Part shown: piece by piece, positions 27,354 to 37,300 of the stretch
How the letters are laid out: each line of letters begins with the position of its first letter
Position numbering within the stretch: position 1 is the stretch's first letter
NCBI RefSeq assembly: GCF_004027225.2
Contig: NC_044288.2
Coordinates: forward strand, 16,440,744 to 16,504,743
DNA: 64,000 nucleotides
Direction: 5' to 3'
Origin: Strigops habroptila
Lineage: Eukaryota > Chordata > Aves > Psittaciformes > Psittacidae
Notes under the pieces: model-generated
Told to the model about the DNA's origin: nothing
The model's database searches: none
The model's input: the letters and a program-made list of their open reading frames with translations, nothing else
Position numbers and translations under genes: made by a program

Positions 27354-27484
27354 GTTTAACTTTACTCTCGATGTCCTCTTGTGGTTTGTCTTGGTGAATG
27401 GAGGGACATGGGAGGACCCCAGCTGTGCCCAGACACCCCGGCAGGGATGGGAGAGCCCCAGCAGCGGCTCAGACCACAATGCGT

Positions 27485-27490
27485 TTTATT
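27485..27490 (-). terminator. AATAAA on the minus strand, RAB24 polyadenylation signal
   Basis: TTTATT on the + strand, about 330 bases beyond the RAB24 stop. It is the only canonical signal on that strand nearby. Cleavage would fall near 27465, about 100 bases from the distal NSD1 end. Confidence 0.7.
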
Positions 27491-27822
27491 TACATCATAC
27501 ACCTTGAGAGAAGACGCTTAAATAAATCTGCAAAGAATCAGGCAGCATCTCCAAGAGAATAAGTTAACAGCCACGTCCGGGCCACCGCAGTGACTCGGGG
27601 AAGCGGCTCCTGCAGTTCCGGGTGACAGGGAGAGGGTCCCTGGGGGTGAAAGCTGCAGGTCCCAGCACCACAGCACAGCCTCCGCTGCTCAGAGCAGTCC
27701 GTGCGGCTGCTGCCACATCGCAGACGGGCCCATAGAGCTAAAACACAGCAGGTAAAAAAACGGAGCCCAGCGCGAGTTGACTGCCCGGGCGGCAGCCAGT
27801 GGTTCCCTTTTGGCAGGAGGTG

Positions 27823-29903
27823 TCAGTGGTGGCAGCAGTTGTAGAAGTAGGAACCACTCCTCTGGCCCAGGTCGACACCCTTGTCCTCTGGGAGAGAGCA
27901 GAGGCACAGGCTGCCGGCACGTCCACACCATGCAGGAGCCTGAAAGCCGCCAGTCCTGGGTCTGGGCCCTGGCAGGTCCCTTGGGAAGGGGTTTGGTGCC
28001 CTGGCAGGGCTCATGGCCATGGCACAGCCCAGGGTTGGAGGCGTAGCCAGGCTGAGCACGCCTGGACAGGCCTGGTACAGAGCTGAGAGCCGCTCCCACA
28101 GCCCAGCAACGCTCCTGGCTGCCTGTTCATCAAAGGCCACTCATGGCCCAGTTAGGCGGACAGGCCAAACCTGGCGTGAGCAGGAATGAGGACACCACAA
28201 TGGCACCCAAGCTCCATGGGACAACCCCCAGCATGGAGCCACAGCAGTCCCAGGGAGGATGAGGGCAAGGAAAGCCCCCTACCAGACCCACAGCACTAGT
28301 CCTTTGTCCCTTTCCCAGGGGCATGTGCACCCCCTGGCATGGGAGAGGGTGCTCGGGGAGGGCCGGGTCCTGCCTGCTCACCTGTCATCACCTGGAAGGC
28401 GGTGAAGTGGACGTAGTCCTCGGCCACCTTCTGGAACAGCTCATCTGTGGGTAGAGCGGGCAGGGTGGGTGCAGGCAGCCCCTGGCCAGGCAGAGCCTGG
28501 GGCACGGCGGCAGCAAGGGCACAACTCACCCACACTCTGTCCTGTCTTGCTGGAGGTCTCGAAGAGCTCGGCCTTGATCTCTGCAGCAAGGGCCTGGGTT
28601 AGCCCCTGCTGTAGGAGCAGGACACGGCCCCACAAGCTCAGTCCCCCCAGAGCCACCCCTTGGGCATGGCTGCTGCTGGCGAGTTGGCAGGAACCCAGGG
28701 CAGGGCTCCATGCTCCTGTCCCCTCGTCCCAGCTGGCCACGTGCCTGCCCATGTCAGGACATGCTGTGCCCAGGGAGGTCCCTGCCCTCACCATGCAGAA
28801 AGCCCCGGAGCCGGGAGCCCCCGGATCTGCTGCAGCTCCAGGGCAAGGGCAGAGCCCCTCGCACCTCCCAGCCAGAGGCAGCAGCTCCATTGCTCACCCA
28901 CTGCCCGGACACCGGCACCCCAGCCCCGCACAGAGCCCGGCCGTACCGTCAGCGTAGTCCTGCACGTCGTGGAAGTCGACGCCCCGCTTCCTCCTGTCCT
29001 CCTCCAGCAGGTCGCTCTTGGTGCCGCACAGGTAGATCCGGCAGCCCTGCGGCAGGCAGAGGGACGAGAGGGACACGGTCGCGGCACCGCCGCCGGCTCC
29101 CGGCCCCTCCGGTGAGGCCCCCCGGCTGTACCTCCTCACAGTTCTGCAGCTCGTTCACCCAGAACCTGGCGCGCTGGAAACTGCCGCTGTCGGTGAGATC
29201 TGGGGGAGAGGGGTCAGCAGCTGCCTACCCCCTGCCAGTGCCGGTACCGGGATCCCCAGCCTGGGACCTCCGCAACCACCAGCTCCTCTCATCCCGCGCC
29301 ACCGTGCCCTTACCATAGCAGACGATGGCAGCCCGCGCGCCGCGGTAGTAGATGCGGCTCATGGCCTCGTACCGCTCTGAGCCGGCCGTGTCCTGGGGGC
29401 GACAGTGGAACGCTCAGCACGGGGCGGGGTCTATGGGTCCCCAAGCCGGCGGGGTTGCACCGCCAGTGGCCCCGGACGTGGCCCCGGGGCGCCGGCACTG
29501 CCCGCGCTTACCCAGATCCCCAGGGTCACTGTCTGGTCCCCGACGGACATCACCTTGGCCACGAAGGCGGCTCCGATCGTCTGGAAGAGAAGCAGGAGGA
29601 GCGGTGGGGGACGGCCGGGGGACACCGGCCCGGGGATACGAGGAAACCCCCCCGGGAACACAGGGGAACCGGCCCGGGGAACATGGCAGGACCGCGGGAA
29701 CCACCACCCCGGGGACACACGGTGGGGACACGAGGGGACGCGCTCCCGGTTCGCGTTGGGCGCCCCGCGGCGTGCCGGTGCCTCACGTTCTGGTAGGGCC
29801 CGGGTCGGAAGCGGCGGTGCGCGCAGCGCTCCACCAGGCTGCTCTTGCCCACGCCCTCCTGCCCCAGCAGCACCACCTTCGCGTCCACCCGCCGCCCGCT
29901 CAT
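27823..29903 (-). CDS. RAB24: RAB24, Ras-related small GTPase (complete, 8 coding exons)
   Basis: Atypical Rab GTPase associated with autophagosomes and late steps of autophagy. Coding exons, read on the minus strand: 29903-29787, 29580-29512, 29392-29314, 29199-29132, 29046-28947, 28580-28530, 28444-28382, 27887-27823. They give 203 residues, the same length as the human protein. Motifs: P-loop GQEGVGKS (14-21), DTAGSE with Ser67 where most Rabs have the catalytic glutamine (a family trait linked to low GTPase activity), GTKSDLLEE for guanine recognition, ETSSKTG, and a CCHH C-terminus that is a poor prenylation site. The P-loop is more canonical than the human GKEYVGKT as I remember it. It is convergent with NSD1 and divergent from PRELID1, the arrangement known in mammals. 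Confidence 0.97.
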
Positions 29904-30110
29904 CCTCGCGCCGCCGCCGCCGCGGGGCGGGGCCGGCACCGGGACACGGCGGAAGCGGCGGGGCCGAGGTGAAGGGAGGCGGAAGTGCGCGGCGGCAGGG
30001 CCGGAAGTGCGCGGCGGCGGCGGCGGGGCGGGCGCAGGGCCGCATGGCGGCCGCCCAGCAGGCGCGGTGCGGAGCGGGCGCGGCGGCGCGGCCCTGAGCG
30101 GCGGCGGCCC
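29904..30110. promoter_or_regulatory. Bidirectional promoter of RAB24 and PRELID1 with paired ETS sites
   Basis: Only 207 bases separate the two start codons. The stretch is extremely GC-rich with many CpGs. A 15-base block GGAAGTGCGCGGCGG occurs twice in the same orientation, at 29981-29995 and 30003-30017, the second inside a full CCGGAAGTG ETS/GABPA site. A third GGAAG lies at 29951. There is no TATA box, as expected of a housekeeping head-to-head promoter. Confidence 0.8.
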
Positions 30111-31816
30111 ATGGGGAAGTACTGCGCCAGCCTGAGCGTCCTCAAGGGGCCCTGGGACCAGGTCTTCGCCGCCTTCTGGCAGCGATACCCCAACCCCTAC
30201 AGGTGCGCCGGGGACGGGCCCCCACCCGCGCCTCAGCGGTGCCCCGCGGCCCCCTGCGCCCCTCCGCGGGGTCCTCTGCGCTCCGTGTCCTCTACCTACA
30301 GCCCTTTTCTGCCCTATGGCGCAGGGCCGCTGCTTGCCCCCCCCCGATAGCTCGGTGGGGTGTGTGCCCCACACCGGGGCAGCCGGTCCCCCCTCAATAC
30401 CGCAGCGCTTCTCCCCGCCCTGCTGCGCCTGCTGGCTCCCAGGCCGCGGAATTCCTGGCCGGGAGCACGGACTGATGTTTTCTTCCTCATTTTAGCAAAC
30501 ATGTCCTGACCGAAGACATCGTGCACCGGGAGGTGACGCCGGACCACAAGCTGCTCTCCCGGCGGCTCCTCACCAAGACCAACCGGATGCCGCGCTGGGC
30601 AGAGCGCTTCTTCCCAGCCAACGTCGCCCACTCCGTCTACATCCTGGAGGACTCTATCGTGGACCCCAAGAACCGAACCATGACCACGTTCACCTGGAAC
30701 ATCAACCATGCGCGTCTCATGGTAGGTGACCACCGGTGGGTGTGCAGCCCGGTGGCAGGCGCTGGGCAGTGCCCATAGTCAGTTGTGTCTCATGCAGGTG
30801 GTGGAGGAGCGCTGTGTGTACCAGGTGAACCCTGAGAACAGCAACTGGACCGAGGTCAAGCGAGAAGCCTGGGTCTCCTCCAGCCTTTTTGGTGTCTCAC
30901 GGGCCATCCAGGTGAGTGCTGCTGACTGCTCGTGCAGTGCTGGGTACCCCCTCTTTAGAGAAGCCTTAAAGCTACTGCGCCCCCACTTCTACCCGTTCCT
31001 TGTGCTATTTTTTCTACCCTTTCCCCTCTTTTCCCCCATCCTTATGAGTTTTTGAGGCATCCAGAACCATCACTGCAGGTGGGCATGAGCCCACCAGATG
31101 TTTAGGACTGGTCACGGTGGGAGAAAGCCCCAGGGCTGTGTGTGACCAGGGAGCTGGGCCTACAATTCATTGACTTTTCCTTTGCAGGAGTTTGGTCTGG
31201 CCAGGTTCAAAAGCAACGTGACCAAGAGCACTAAGGGATTTGAATACGTGCTAGCAAGAATGCAAGGTGAGCACCCAAAGGCAGGCTGGGGCTGACTGGG
31301 GTGGGTCTCTTGGTGTTATAGGTCACACTAGGAACGCTCGAGTCCAAGGGCAGGTTGTGGCCTGAACTAATCTGACGGTGAAATCCCCGTCCCTTGCCTT
31401 TGCCCCCGTGTCTTGGCACAGCTTGCTCTGAGCAGAGCAGTACTCGCAGGGCCGGGCAGGGGTGGAGCACAGGCAGGAGGGGACGTAACGTGGCAACAGT
31501 CACGTGACTGCAGTTCCCCTTCGCGACGTGCCCTGACGCACGCAGGTCGGGAGCGCTGGGCTCATCTTCCCTCCCTGCATGGGGAAGTCACCGAGGTGCC
31601 GGGGCCGGCCTAGCTTGCATCAGCCAGGGCAGGGCAGGAGCTGCTGGGGCTGGGTTAACAACCTTCCATGTTACAGGAGAAGCTCCAGCCAATAAGACAC
31701 TGGTGGAGACAGCCAAGGAAGCGACCGAAAAAGCCAAGGAGACGGCTCTGGCTGCTACGGAGAAAGCCAAGGACCTGGCGAGCAAGGCAGCCACCAAGAA
31801 GAAGCAGTACGTGTGA
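30111..31816 (+). CDS. PRELID1: PRELID1, mitochondrial phosphatidic acid transfer protein (complete, 5 exons)
   Basis: PRELI-domain protein of the mitochondrial intermembrane space that, with TRIAP1, carries phosphatidic acid between membranes for cardiolipin synthesis. Exons: 30111-30202, 30496-30721, 30798-30911, 31188-31266, 31677-31816, giving 216 residues (human 219). The PRELI/MSF1 domain spans roughly residues 1-170 ([65 protein letters not shown]). The tail carries lysine- and alanine-rich LEA-like heptads ([20 protein letters not shown], then ASKAATKKK). The start is the first ATG after the shared promoter and matches the family N-terminus. The human polyglutamine run near the end is reduced to a single Q. 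Confidence 0.97.
31497..31510. promoter_or_regulatory. 14-bp palindromic E-box with exact CLEAR core, PRELID1 last intron
   Basis: CAGTCACGTGACTG is its own reverse complement and contains GTCACGTGAC, the consensus of TFEB/TFE3 CLEAR sites and of USF. It lies in the intron 31267-31676, otherwise featureless. Whether it is bound is unknown. Confidence 0.5.
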
Positions 31817-31935
31817 GGGGCCAGGCGCAGGCTGCACCAGAACAGATAGGAGCCTCCTTAGGTTTTGTACTTTTAAACAAACTGTACCAGTCTGACAATC
31901 AGCTGCTGTTAGAACCTTTCTGAGATGTAATTATC

Positions 31936-31941
31936 ATTAAA
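31936..31941 (+). terminator. ATTAAA, PRELID1 polyadenylation signal
   Basis: A common variant signal 120 bases after the stop codon; there is no AATAAA before the opposing MXD3 transcript. Confidence 0.7.
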
Positions 31942-32069
31942 GAATCAACTCCCACCTCTGATTTGGCTGGGGTTGGCCTAGCTAGAGCAGAGCCCAGTGT
32001 TGCCTCCGCTCTGGGGGTCCAGCTGCCAGGCTCGCAGGCAAGACACACGCAGGGGTTTCACCGAGTGCC

Positions 32070-32075
32070 TTTACT
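32070..32075 (-). terminator. AGTAAA on the minus strand, candidate MXD3 polyadenylation signal
   Basis: TTTACT on the + strand, about 435 bases past the MXD3 stop. It is a variant signal chosen because no canonical one is present. It would place the MXD3 end within roughly 100 bases of the PRELID1 end. Confidence 0.4.
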
Positions 32076-32509
32076 AGAATAGTGTGGAGTATGTACAAGA
32101 GAGGAGGGTGGTTGCGGGAGCATGAAGGCAGGTTGCTTAATGCATTTGTTTCCCCCTTCTGGCTCTCCAGGGGTGACAGAGCCCGCCCATAGCAGTGTCT
32201 GCAGGGGACAGGGCTGCTCCACACCCCTGCCAGGCAGCCCCCAGCCCTCATGGAGGGGGGGTGGGAGGGTGTCCCCGGCACAGCCAGGCCCTCTTCCAGC
32301 CACTCTTGGAGTGTACTGCGGTGCTCAGCGGGTGCCACAGTGCTGCACCAGCCGCATGTGCCCAGCACCATGGCCAGTGCTGCTTAGCAGCCGGCTGTGG
32401 GGGCCAAGCCGGATGCCCCTTACCCGGGCAGCCATGAGGAGGCTGCATGTCCAGCAGCAGCAGGCAGGGGGGAGGCGGGCAGGCAGCGCAGGGAAGGCAG
32501 CGGGTGCCG

Positions 32510-33473
32510 TCAGGACGCGGGGATGCAGGGGCTGGAGTAGCTGTGATCCCTCCCGGAGCCAAAGCTGGGCAGCAGGTCCCCACTGAACACTGTGCCATCC
32601 ACCTCTATCTCAACATCCTCTGGGTACCGGGGGGAGGCCAGGTCAGGCTCCCAGCGGCCTCCCGTTCCTTACCCACCCTTGCTTCTCTCACTCACCTTCC
32701 TCGGATGCCTCCGAGAGCTGTGACGAGTCCAGGCTGTCAGCCCGTGCCCGTTCCCCGCCGGCAGGTGAGAGCAACCATTCCAGCCGCTGCTGCAGGCTCC
32801 GCTGCCGATTACGCAGCCGGTCTTTGGCCTTCCGTGCCCTCAGCTCCTGCTCCTCCAGCCTCTGCGGGATGCGGTGAGCCGTGAGCACAGTTCTGAGCTG
32901 GGCAGCCCTGTCACTGCTCAGGGCCCTCCAGCCGGGGCCCAAAGCACAGGGCCCTGAGCAGCACCAGGGCCACCCCCTCACCTGAATGTGAAGCCGGGCT
33001 CGGTGCAAGAGGCTCAGTGTGGTGGGACGGGCCGGCCCTGCTCCCACGGGCACCTGCTGCTTCAGCCGCTCCAGGCAGCACCGGAGCTGGGCTCTCCTGC
33101 GGCCGGGGGGGATGATGATGCACTGGTCAACCCGGGCGGAGGGAGACACGGGGAGACACCCTGCCCCGCCAGCGCCCCCACACGCCCCGGTACCTGTGCT
33201 TCTCCAGCGCGTTGTGCACCGACCTGCGGGAGAACCCCCGAGGATGAGTCCCGGCGCTACCGGCCCTCACCACTCCCTTGTCCCCACCATCCCCAGCGCT
33301 CACCTGACGCTGCCCACGGCCCGGCGGGACCGCGCGGGGCAGAGCGAGGCGTACCCGTGCTCGGCCTCGGCCAGCCCCGGCGGGGAGCGCGCACCGTCCG
33401 CGCCGCGCTCCCGCCGCTCCAGGAACTCCGCCGCCCGCAGCAGCACCTGGATGCTGGTGGCCGCCGGCTCCAT
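32510..33473 (-). CDS. MXD3: MXD3, MAX dimerisation protein 3 (complete, 5 coding exons)
   Basis: bHLH-zipper transcriptional repressor that pairs with MAX on E-boxes and recruits SIN3. Minus-strand exons: 33473-33304, 33223-33194 (30 bases), 33096-32982, 32861-32696, 32619-32510, giving 196 residues (human 206). The N-terminal SIN3-interaction helix is clear (SIQVLLRAAEFLERRER, residues 7-23). The basic/helix-loop-helix follows (SVHNALEKHRRAQLRCCLER then KQQVPVG), with a zipper continuing as EEQELRARKAKDRLRNRQR and the family RADSLDSS motif. Two differences from human MXD3: an extra 13 residues after ERRER, at the place where family members have an intron, and loss of the RRKKRP-containing linker before the basic region. 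The introns are as short as 80 bases. Confidence 0.95.
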
Positions 33474-33604
33474 GGCGGGAGGGGGGGGGCGCGGGCGCGG
33501 CGCGGCGAGACGAGCGCTCATTGGCTGCTGCGCGCCCTGCGGCGGTGACGTGAGCGCGGCGGGGAAACAAATTCGGGCGGGAAAGCGGGTGCTTCAAATT
33601 TGAA
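33474..33604 (-). promoter_or_regulatory. MXD3 promoter with CCAAT, E2F and CHR-type elements
   Basis: Upstream of the MXD3 start codon, reading away from it, are an inverted CCAAT (ATTGG at 33520-33524), a CRE-like TGACGTGA (33547-33554), an E2F-type GGCGGGAAA (33576-33584) and a perfect 12-bp palindrome TTCAAATTTGAA (33593-33604) that contains the cell-cycle CHR motif TTTGAA on both strands. MXD3 is known to be expressed in S phase under E2F control, so the set makes sense. The transcription start is not known. Confidence 0.6.
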
Positions 33605-33730
33605 CCGGCGGGAGGGGCGGTGTGGGGCCACGCCCCCTGCGCCAGGCCACGCCTCTCTGCCGCTTGATCACGCCCCTTTACCGCCCGGCCACGCCCCCGA
33701 GGGTGCGCCCGCGCCCGGTCACGCGTTATT
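33605..33730. promoter_or_regulatory. Array of four CACGCCCC-type boxes about 20 bp apart
   Basis: CCACGCCCC at 33628, CCACGCCTC at 33647, TCACGCCCC at 33668 and CCACGCCCC at 33689 are spaced 19, 21 and 21 bases in the same orientation. This is the KLF/SP type of GC/GT box. The array lies upstream of MXD3 and past the 3' end of the ZFYVE28-like gene. The rest, up to 33900, is proline-codon-like C-rich sequence without a gene. Confidence 0.55.
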
Positions 33731-33918
33731 GTGCTCATGGGTCAGGTGGGGAGCGTGCGCCCCCGTGCGCACCCCACCGACCCTCCCAGCCCACTCGGGG
33801 CACCCCCGGCCCCCCGCAACTCCTCCCCCGCACCCACAGGTGTCCCCGCACCGGCTGCACCCACCCCACCGGGATCGGCCGTGTCCCAGCACTCAGCACC
33901 CATCCGGTGGTTTATCTC

Positions 33919-33924
33919 TTTATT
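33919..33924 (-). terminator. AATAAA on the minus strand, polyadenylation signal of the ZFYVE28-like gene
   Basis: TTTATT on the + strand, 460 bases past the stop codon of the gene ending at 34384. It is canonical and the only candidate between that stop and the MXD3 promoter. Confidence 0.7.
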
Positions 33925-34383
33925 AAGCCCATCAGGCAGCAGCAGCGGGGAGGGGAAGAGGAGCCACCCGCACCCGTGGGCGAGAGCCAGCCTCCGTCAC
34001 GACACGGCCTGGCACAGCCCAGTACAGCGCGGCACGGCCCCGGGGCACCCGCTGTCATGTGAGGGCTGTTTGCATCGTCTCAGGCCAGGCCCCGGGGTGA
34101 GGGAGACTCTGCCCTGGGCCCAGCAGCAGCCAAAGTTCACCTGCAAAAAAAAACACCACCACAAAGCACGTTTCCAGCCGGGGGCAGGCGCTTGGCGGCG
34201 GCCCCGGTGCATGGGGTGAGGCGAGCCTGCGCCCACCCCTGCCTGGGGTCCCGCTGCCGTGCATTGGGGGTCCTGCCACCATGCCCACCAGGCAATTGTG
34301 GTGTCATGGAGCTGCCCAGCAGCCCCAGAGCAGCTCTTTCCCCCTTCTGCGTCCTCCTGTGGATGTGGATCTGGTCGGGGGTC

Positions 34384-37300
34384 TCACCAGCTCCGGGGCG
34401 CAGGTGAGAGGTGTGTGGTGTAGCAGTGCGTGCACACGCGCACGGGTTTGGGCTGGCCGTAATGCGGCAGCGCTGCAGTGTGCGGCGAGCAGCGAGCACA
34501 GAAGATCTGCAGGGAGAGATCCAGAGTGGGGCTGAGTGGAGCTGGGCACCCATGGGCCCCCGTGCCCAGCCCGGCCCCCTCCTACCTTCCCGCAGCTGCG
34601 GCAGTGGTGCCGGCGGCGCAGCAGGGTGAAGGGCGAGCGGCAGGCAGAGCACTGGCTGCACGCGCTGTCCGGCACCCACTCGGGCCGGCAGTGGGTGCCT
34701 GCAGGGAAAACACATCCATGAAACCCGCAATCCCAGCCCCTATCACTGCCCCGGGATCATTCCCAGCCCCCTGCCTGGGTGTCCTGGAGCTGGCCCCAGG
34801 CAGGACATAGCAACTGTCCCTGTGTGCCTGGGACTGCCCAGGGCAGCCGGACCCCCCCAGGCAGGATGGAGCAGGATCAGCCCCAGCGACACACCCTGCC
34901 CCACGCCGTGCACCCTGTGCAGCCCTCACCTGCACTCTGGAGCCCAGCAGCCTCCGTGGGGCTGGAGCACAAGGGACAGTCGGCCAGGTGAGGAGCTTCT
35001 GCTGCACACAGGTCACTGTCTTCTTTGTCTGTGGGGACAAAGGCTGTGGTGGTCCCGCCAAAGAAGGGCTGGGCTCAGCCTCACGGGGCTGAGCATTGTG
35101 GCTGCATCATCCCCATGCCCAGGGCTGCAGCCTGGTCTCACCACAGGTGGGCAATGGGCAGGGCAGAGAGGAGCTGTCCCTGTCCATCCTGTCCCTGGGG
35201 TTACTCACTGCTGGCACTTGGCTCCTCCGAGGGCTCTGCCTGTGAGGCCACGATCTTGAAAACTGTTTTCAAGATGCTCCGCAGGTCACTGGCAAAGTTG
35301 GTCTGGAGCTGGTCGGCCACCCCTGCATGGGGAGGAGGGGGGTCAGGCTGCTGGGGGAGTCAAGGTGCTGGGTGGGGGTCAGAGGTCTGGGGGATGGCAA
35401 GGGGGTCACTCACCCGAGATGCAGACGAAGAGGGTGTGCAGCATGTCCTTGGTGCTGCTGTAGCGGGAACGCAGCTCTGAGTAGCGGACACCTGGGGTGG
35501 CACTGAGCCCCATCCCTGGGGACTGGGGGCTGCACAGGGGAGAGGTGACGGTTACCCCAGGGGTGGCGTGAAAAGCCCCTGTCCCAGTGGGCAGGGATCG
35601 GCCACCTTGGCCCCGCTCCCTCCCTGCCACACACCTCCACCACCAATCGGTGCCCAGGTTGTCCACTGCGCCGGGGGGTTCCAGCCGTGTCGTGCAGGCA
35701 GGGGGTGATAGGGTGGCACTGGGGACATCCAGGAGAGCCCATGGAGCAGGGGGGTCTGCTCGGGGCACAGCTGCCCCCCAAGCTGGGGGGGTGGCTGGAC
35801 TGCAGAGATATTCCTGCTCAGCTGTGCACAGGCTCCTCTCCAGGAGGCAGAGCTCCTCTACCGACAGCACCTGTAGCAGGTCCCTGTGGTGAGAGAATGG
35901 CATTAGCTCTATGTCACAGCCCCGCTGCTGCCCCCCCATCACACCCCACCATGTACCTGATCTTCTTCAGGAGGTTGTAGAAGGGGCTGAAGACCTGGGA
36001 CATCTGCTCAGGGCTCCGCTCCAGGCTGAGGGGACCATCGGGATAGATGAGAAGGCCACTGCAAGGGGACAGAACCCAGCTCACATCAGGGGGATTGCCC
36101 AGTACCCCAACTCCCCAGAGGGAGAAGGGCAGGGAGCACCCAGCCTCCCCTGGTCACCCCCTTCTGCAGGGGCTGCACCCACCTGATAATGGCCAGGCGA
36201 GGGATGGTGAACATCAGCAGTGGTTCGTAGCCATCGATCATCTCCTGGGTCAGGTAGCCCAGGCGCAGGGCTCTGGGGCAGACATGCTTACAGTGAGGCC
36301 AAGTCCCAGGACAGTGCCCCATCCCCAGGGCTAGGGTCCCTGCCACCCCCTGCCTGGCACGGGGTGCCCCTCACCTCTCCACTGTCTCACAGAAGAGCAC
36401 AATGATCTCCTGCTGCCTGTAGATCTCCTCGGGAGACTTCACCGCCACCAGTGAGGACACGTAACTGGAGAGATGGGGGACCATGAGGCTCCTCCAGCCT
36501 CGGCACTGCCCCCCCACCACAGCACCCCAACCCTGGCCCCCACCTCAGCTCAAACTCTGCGAAGAGCCGGTCAAACTGCACGAGCACAGCCCGGACGGGC
36601 TCTGGGTAGGAACCGGGCTGGCTCAGGCTCTGTTCCCGCAGCACTGTCCGCACCAGCTCCAGGCTGCACAGCAGGTTCCTGGCCTGGGGCCGCAGATGAG
36701 CCCCATCCGCCTCCTCCACCTCCAGGAAGGTCCCAGCCAGGAGACACTGCTGGGACCAGGGGCCGTCAGAAGCCAGCACCTGGGACAGCACAGCCCCTGC
36801 ACCTAGGGTCAGCACCCAGGGGTGCCCCATTCAGCCTGGGGAAGCTGGACCCCAGCGCCCGCCCCAGGACAGCATCCCCGGGCTCACCTCAGCAGCAAAC
36901 AGCATGTGGTTCCCCAGATTGTCCACTAAGAGCTCCTCGGGGAACTTGACCAGGTAGTCACGGCTGTGCCGCTGCGTGGGGATGCACTCCTCCATGATCC
37001 GCTCCAGCACGGACAGCAGGTGAGCCTGGGGAGCGCAGGGATGTCACCCGCAGCCACCCGTGGGGATTGGGGTCACAGCGGGGCCCAGGCTGCCCCTGTA
37101 CCTGGCTGAGGTGGAGCTGGTTGAGGAGCACCAGGTACTGCTGCGGGTCCAGCTCGGCATCCAGCCCATTGATCTCGGCCACCACCCGCGTCACCCTCTC
37201 GTCAGCAAAAAAGAACTGGGAGAGCAGCCGGGGGTCGGAGCGCTGCAGGGAGAACAGAAGGCGCTGGGCCGGGGGCACATCAAACCCCCCGTGCCCGCGG

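Larger units (their letters stand above)
21076..27368 (+). other. NSD1: Probable long NSD1 3' UTR with alternative polyadenylation sites
   Basis: No spliced gene model can be built in this 6.3-kb stretch, and it lies between the NSD1 stop and the RAB24 3' end. Canonical AATAAA signals occur at 21310, 23409 and 23599, and a distal AGTAAA variant at 27348 is followed by a GT-rich element near 27375-27400. A Pumilio-type element TGTATATA lies at 27322-27329. A (TG)n tract is at about 22274-22311 and an A-rich tract at 23349. Human NSD1 also has a multi-kilobase 3' UTR, which supports reading the whole stretch as UTR, but how far transcription runs is inference. Confidence 0.5.

Noticed and set aside
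34384-34698. Reading the FYVE exons as PLEKHF- or RUFY-type genes
   Set aside because: The upstream exons match the LST2 core ([38 protein letters not shown]), which those families do not have.
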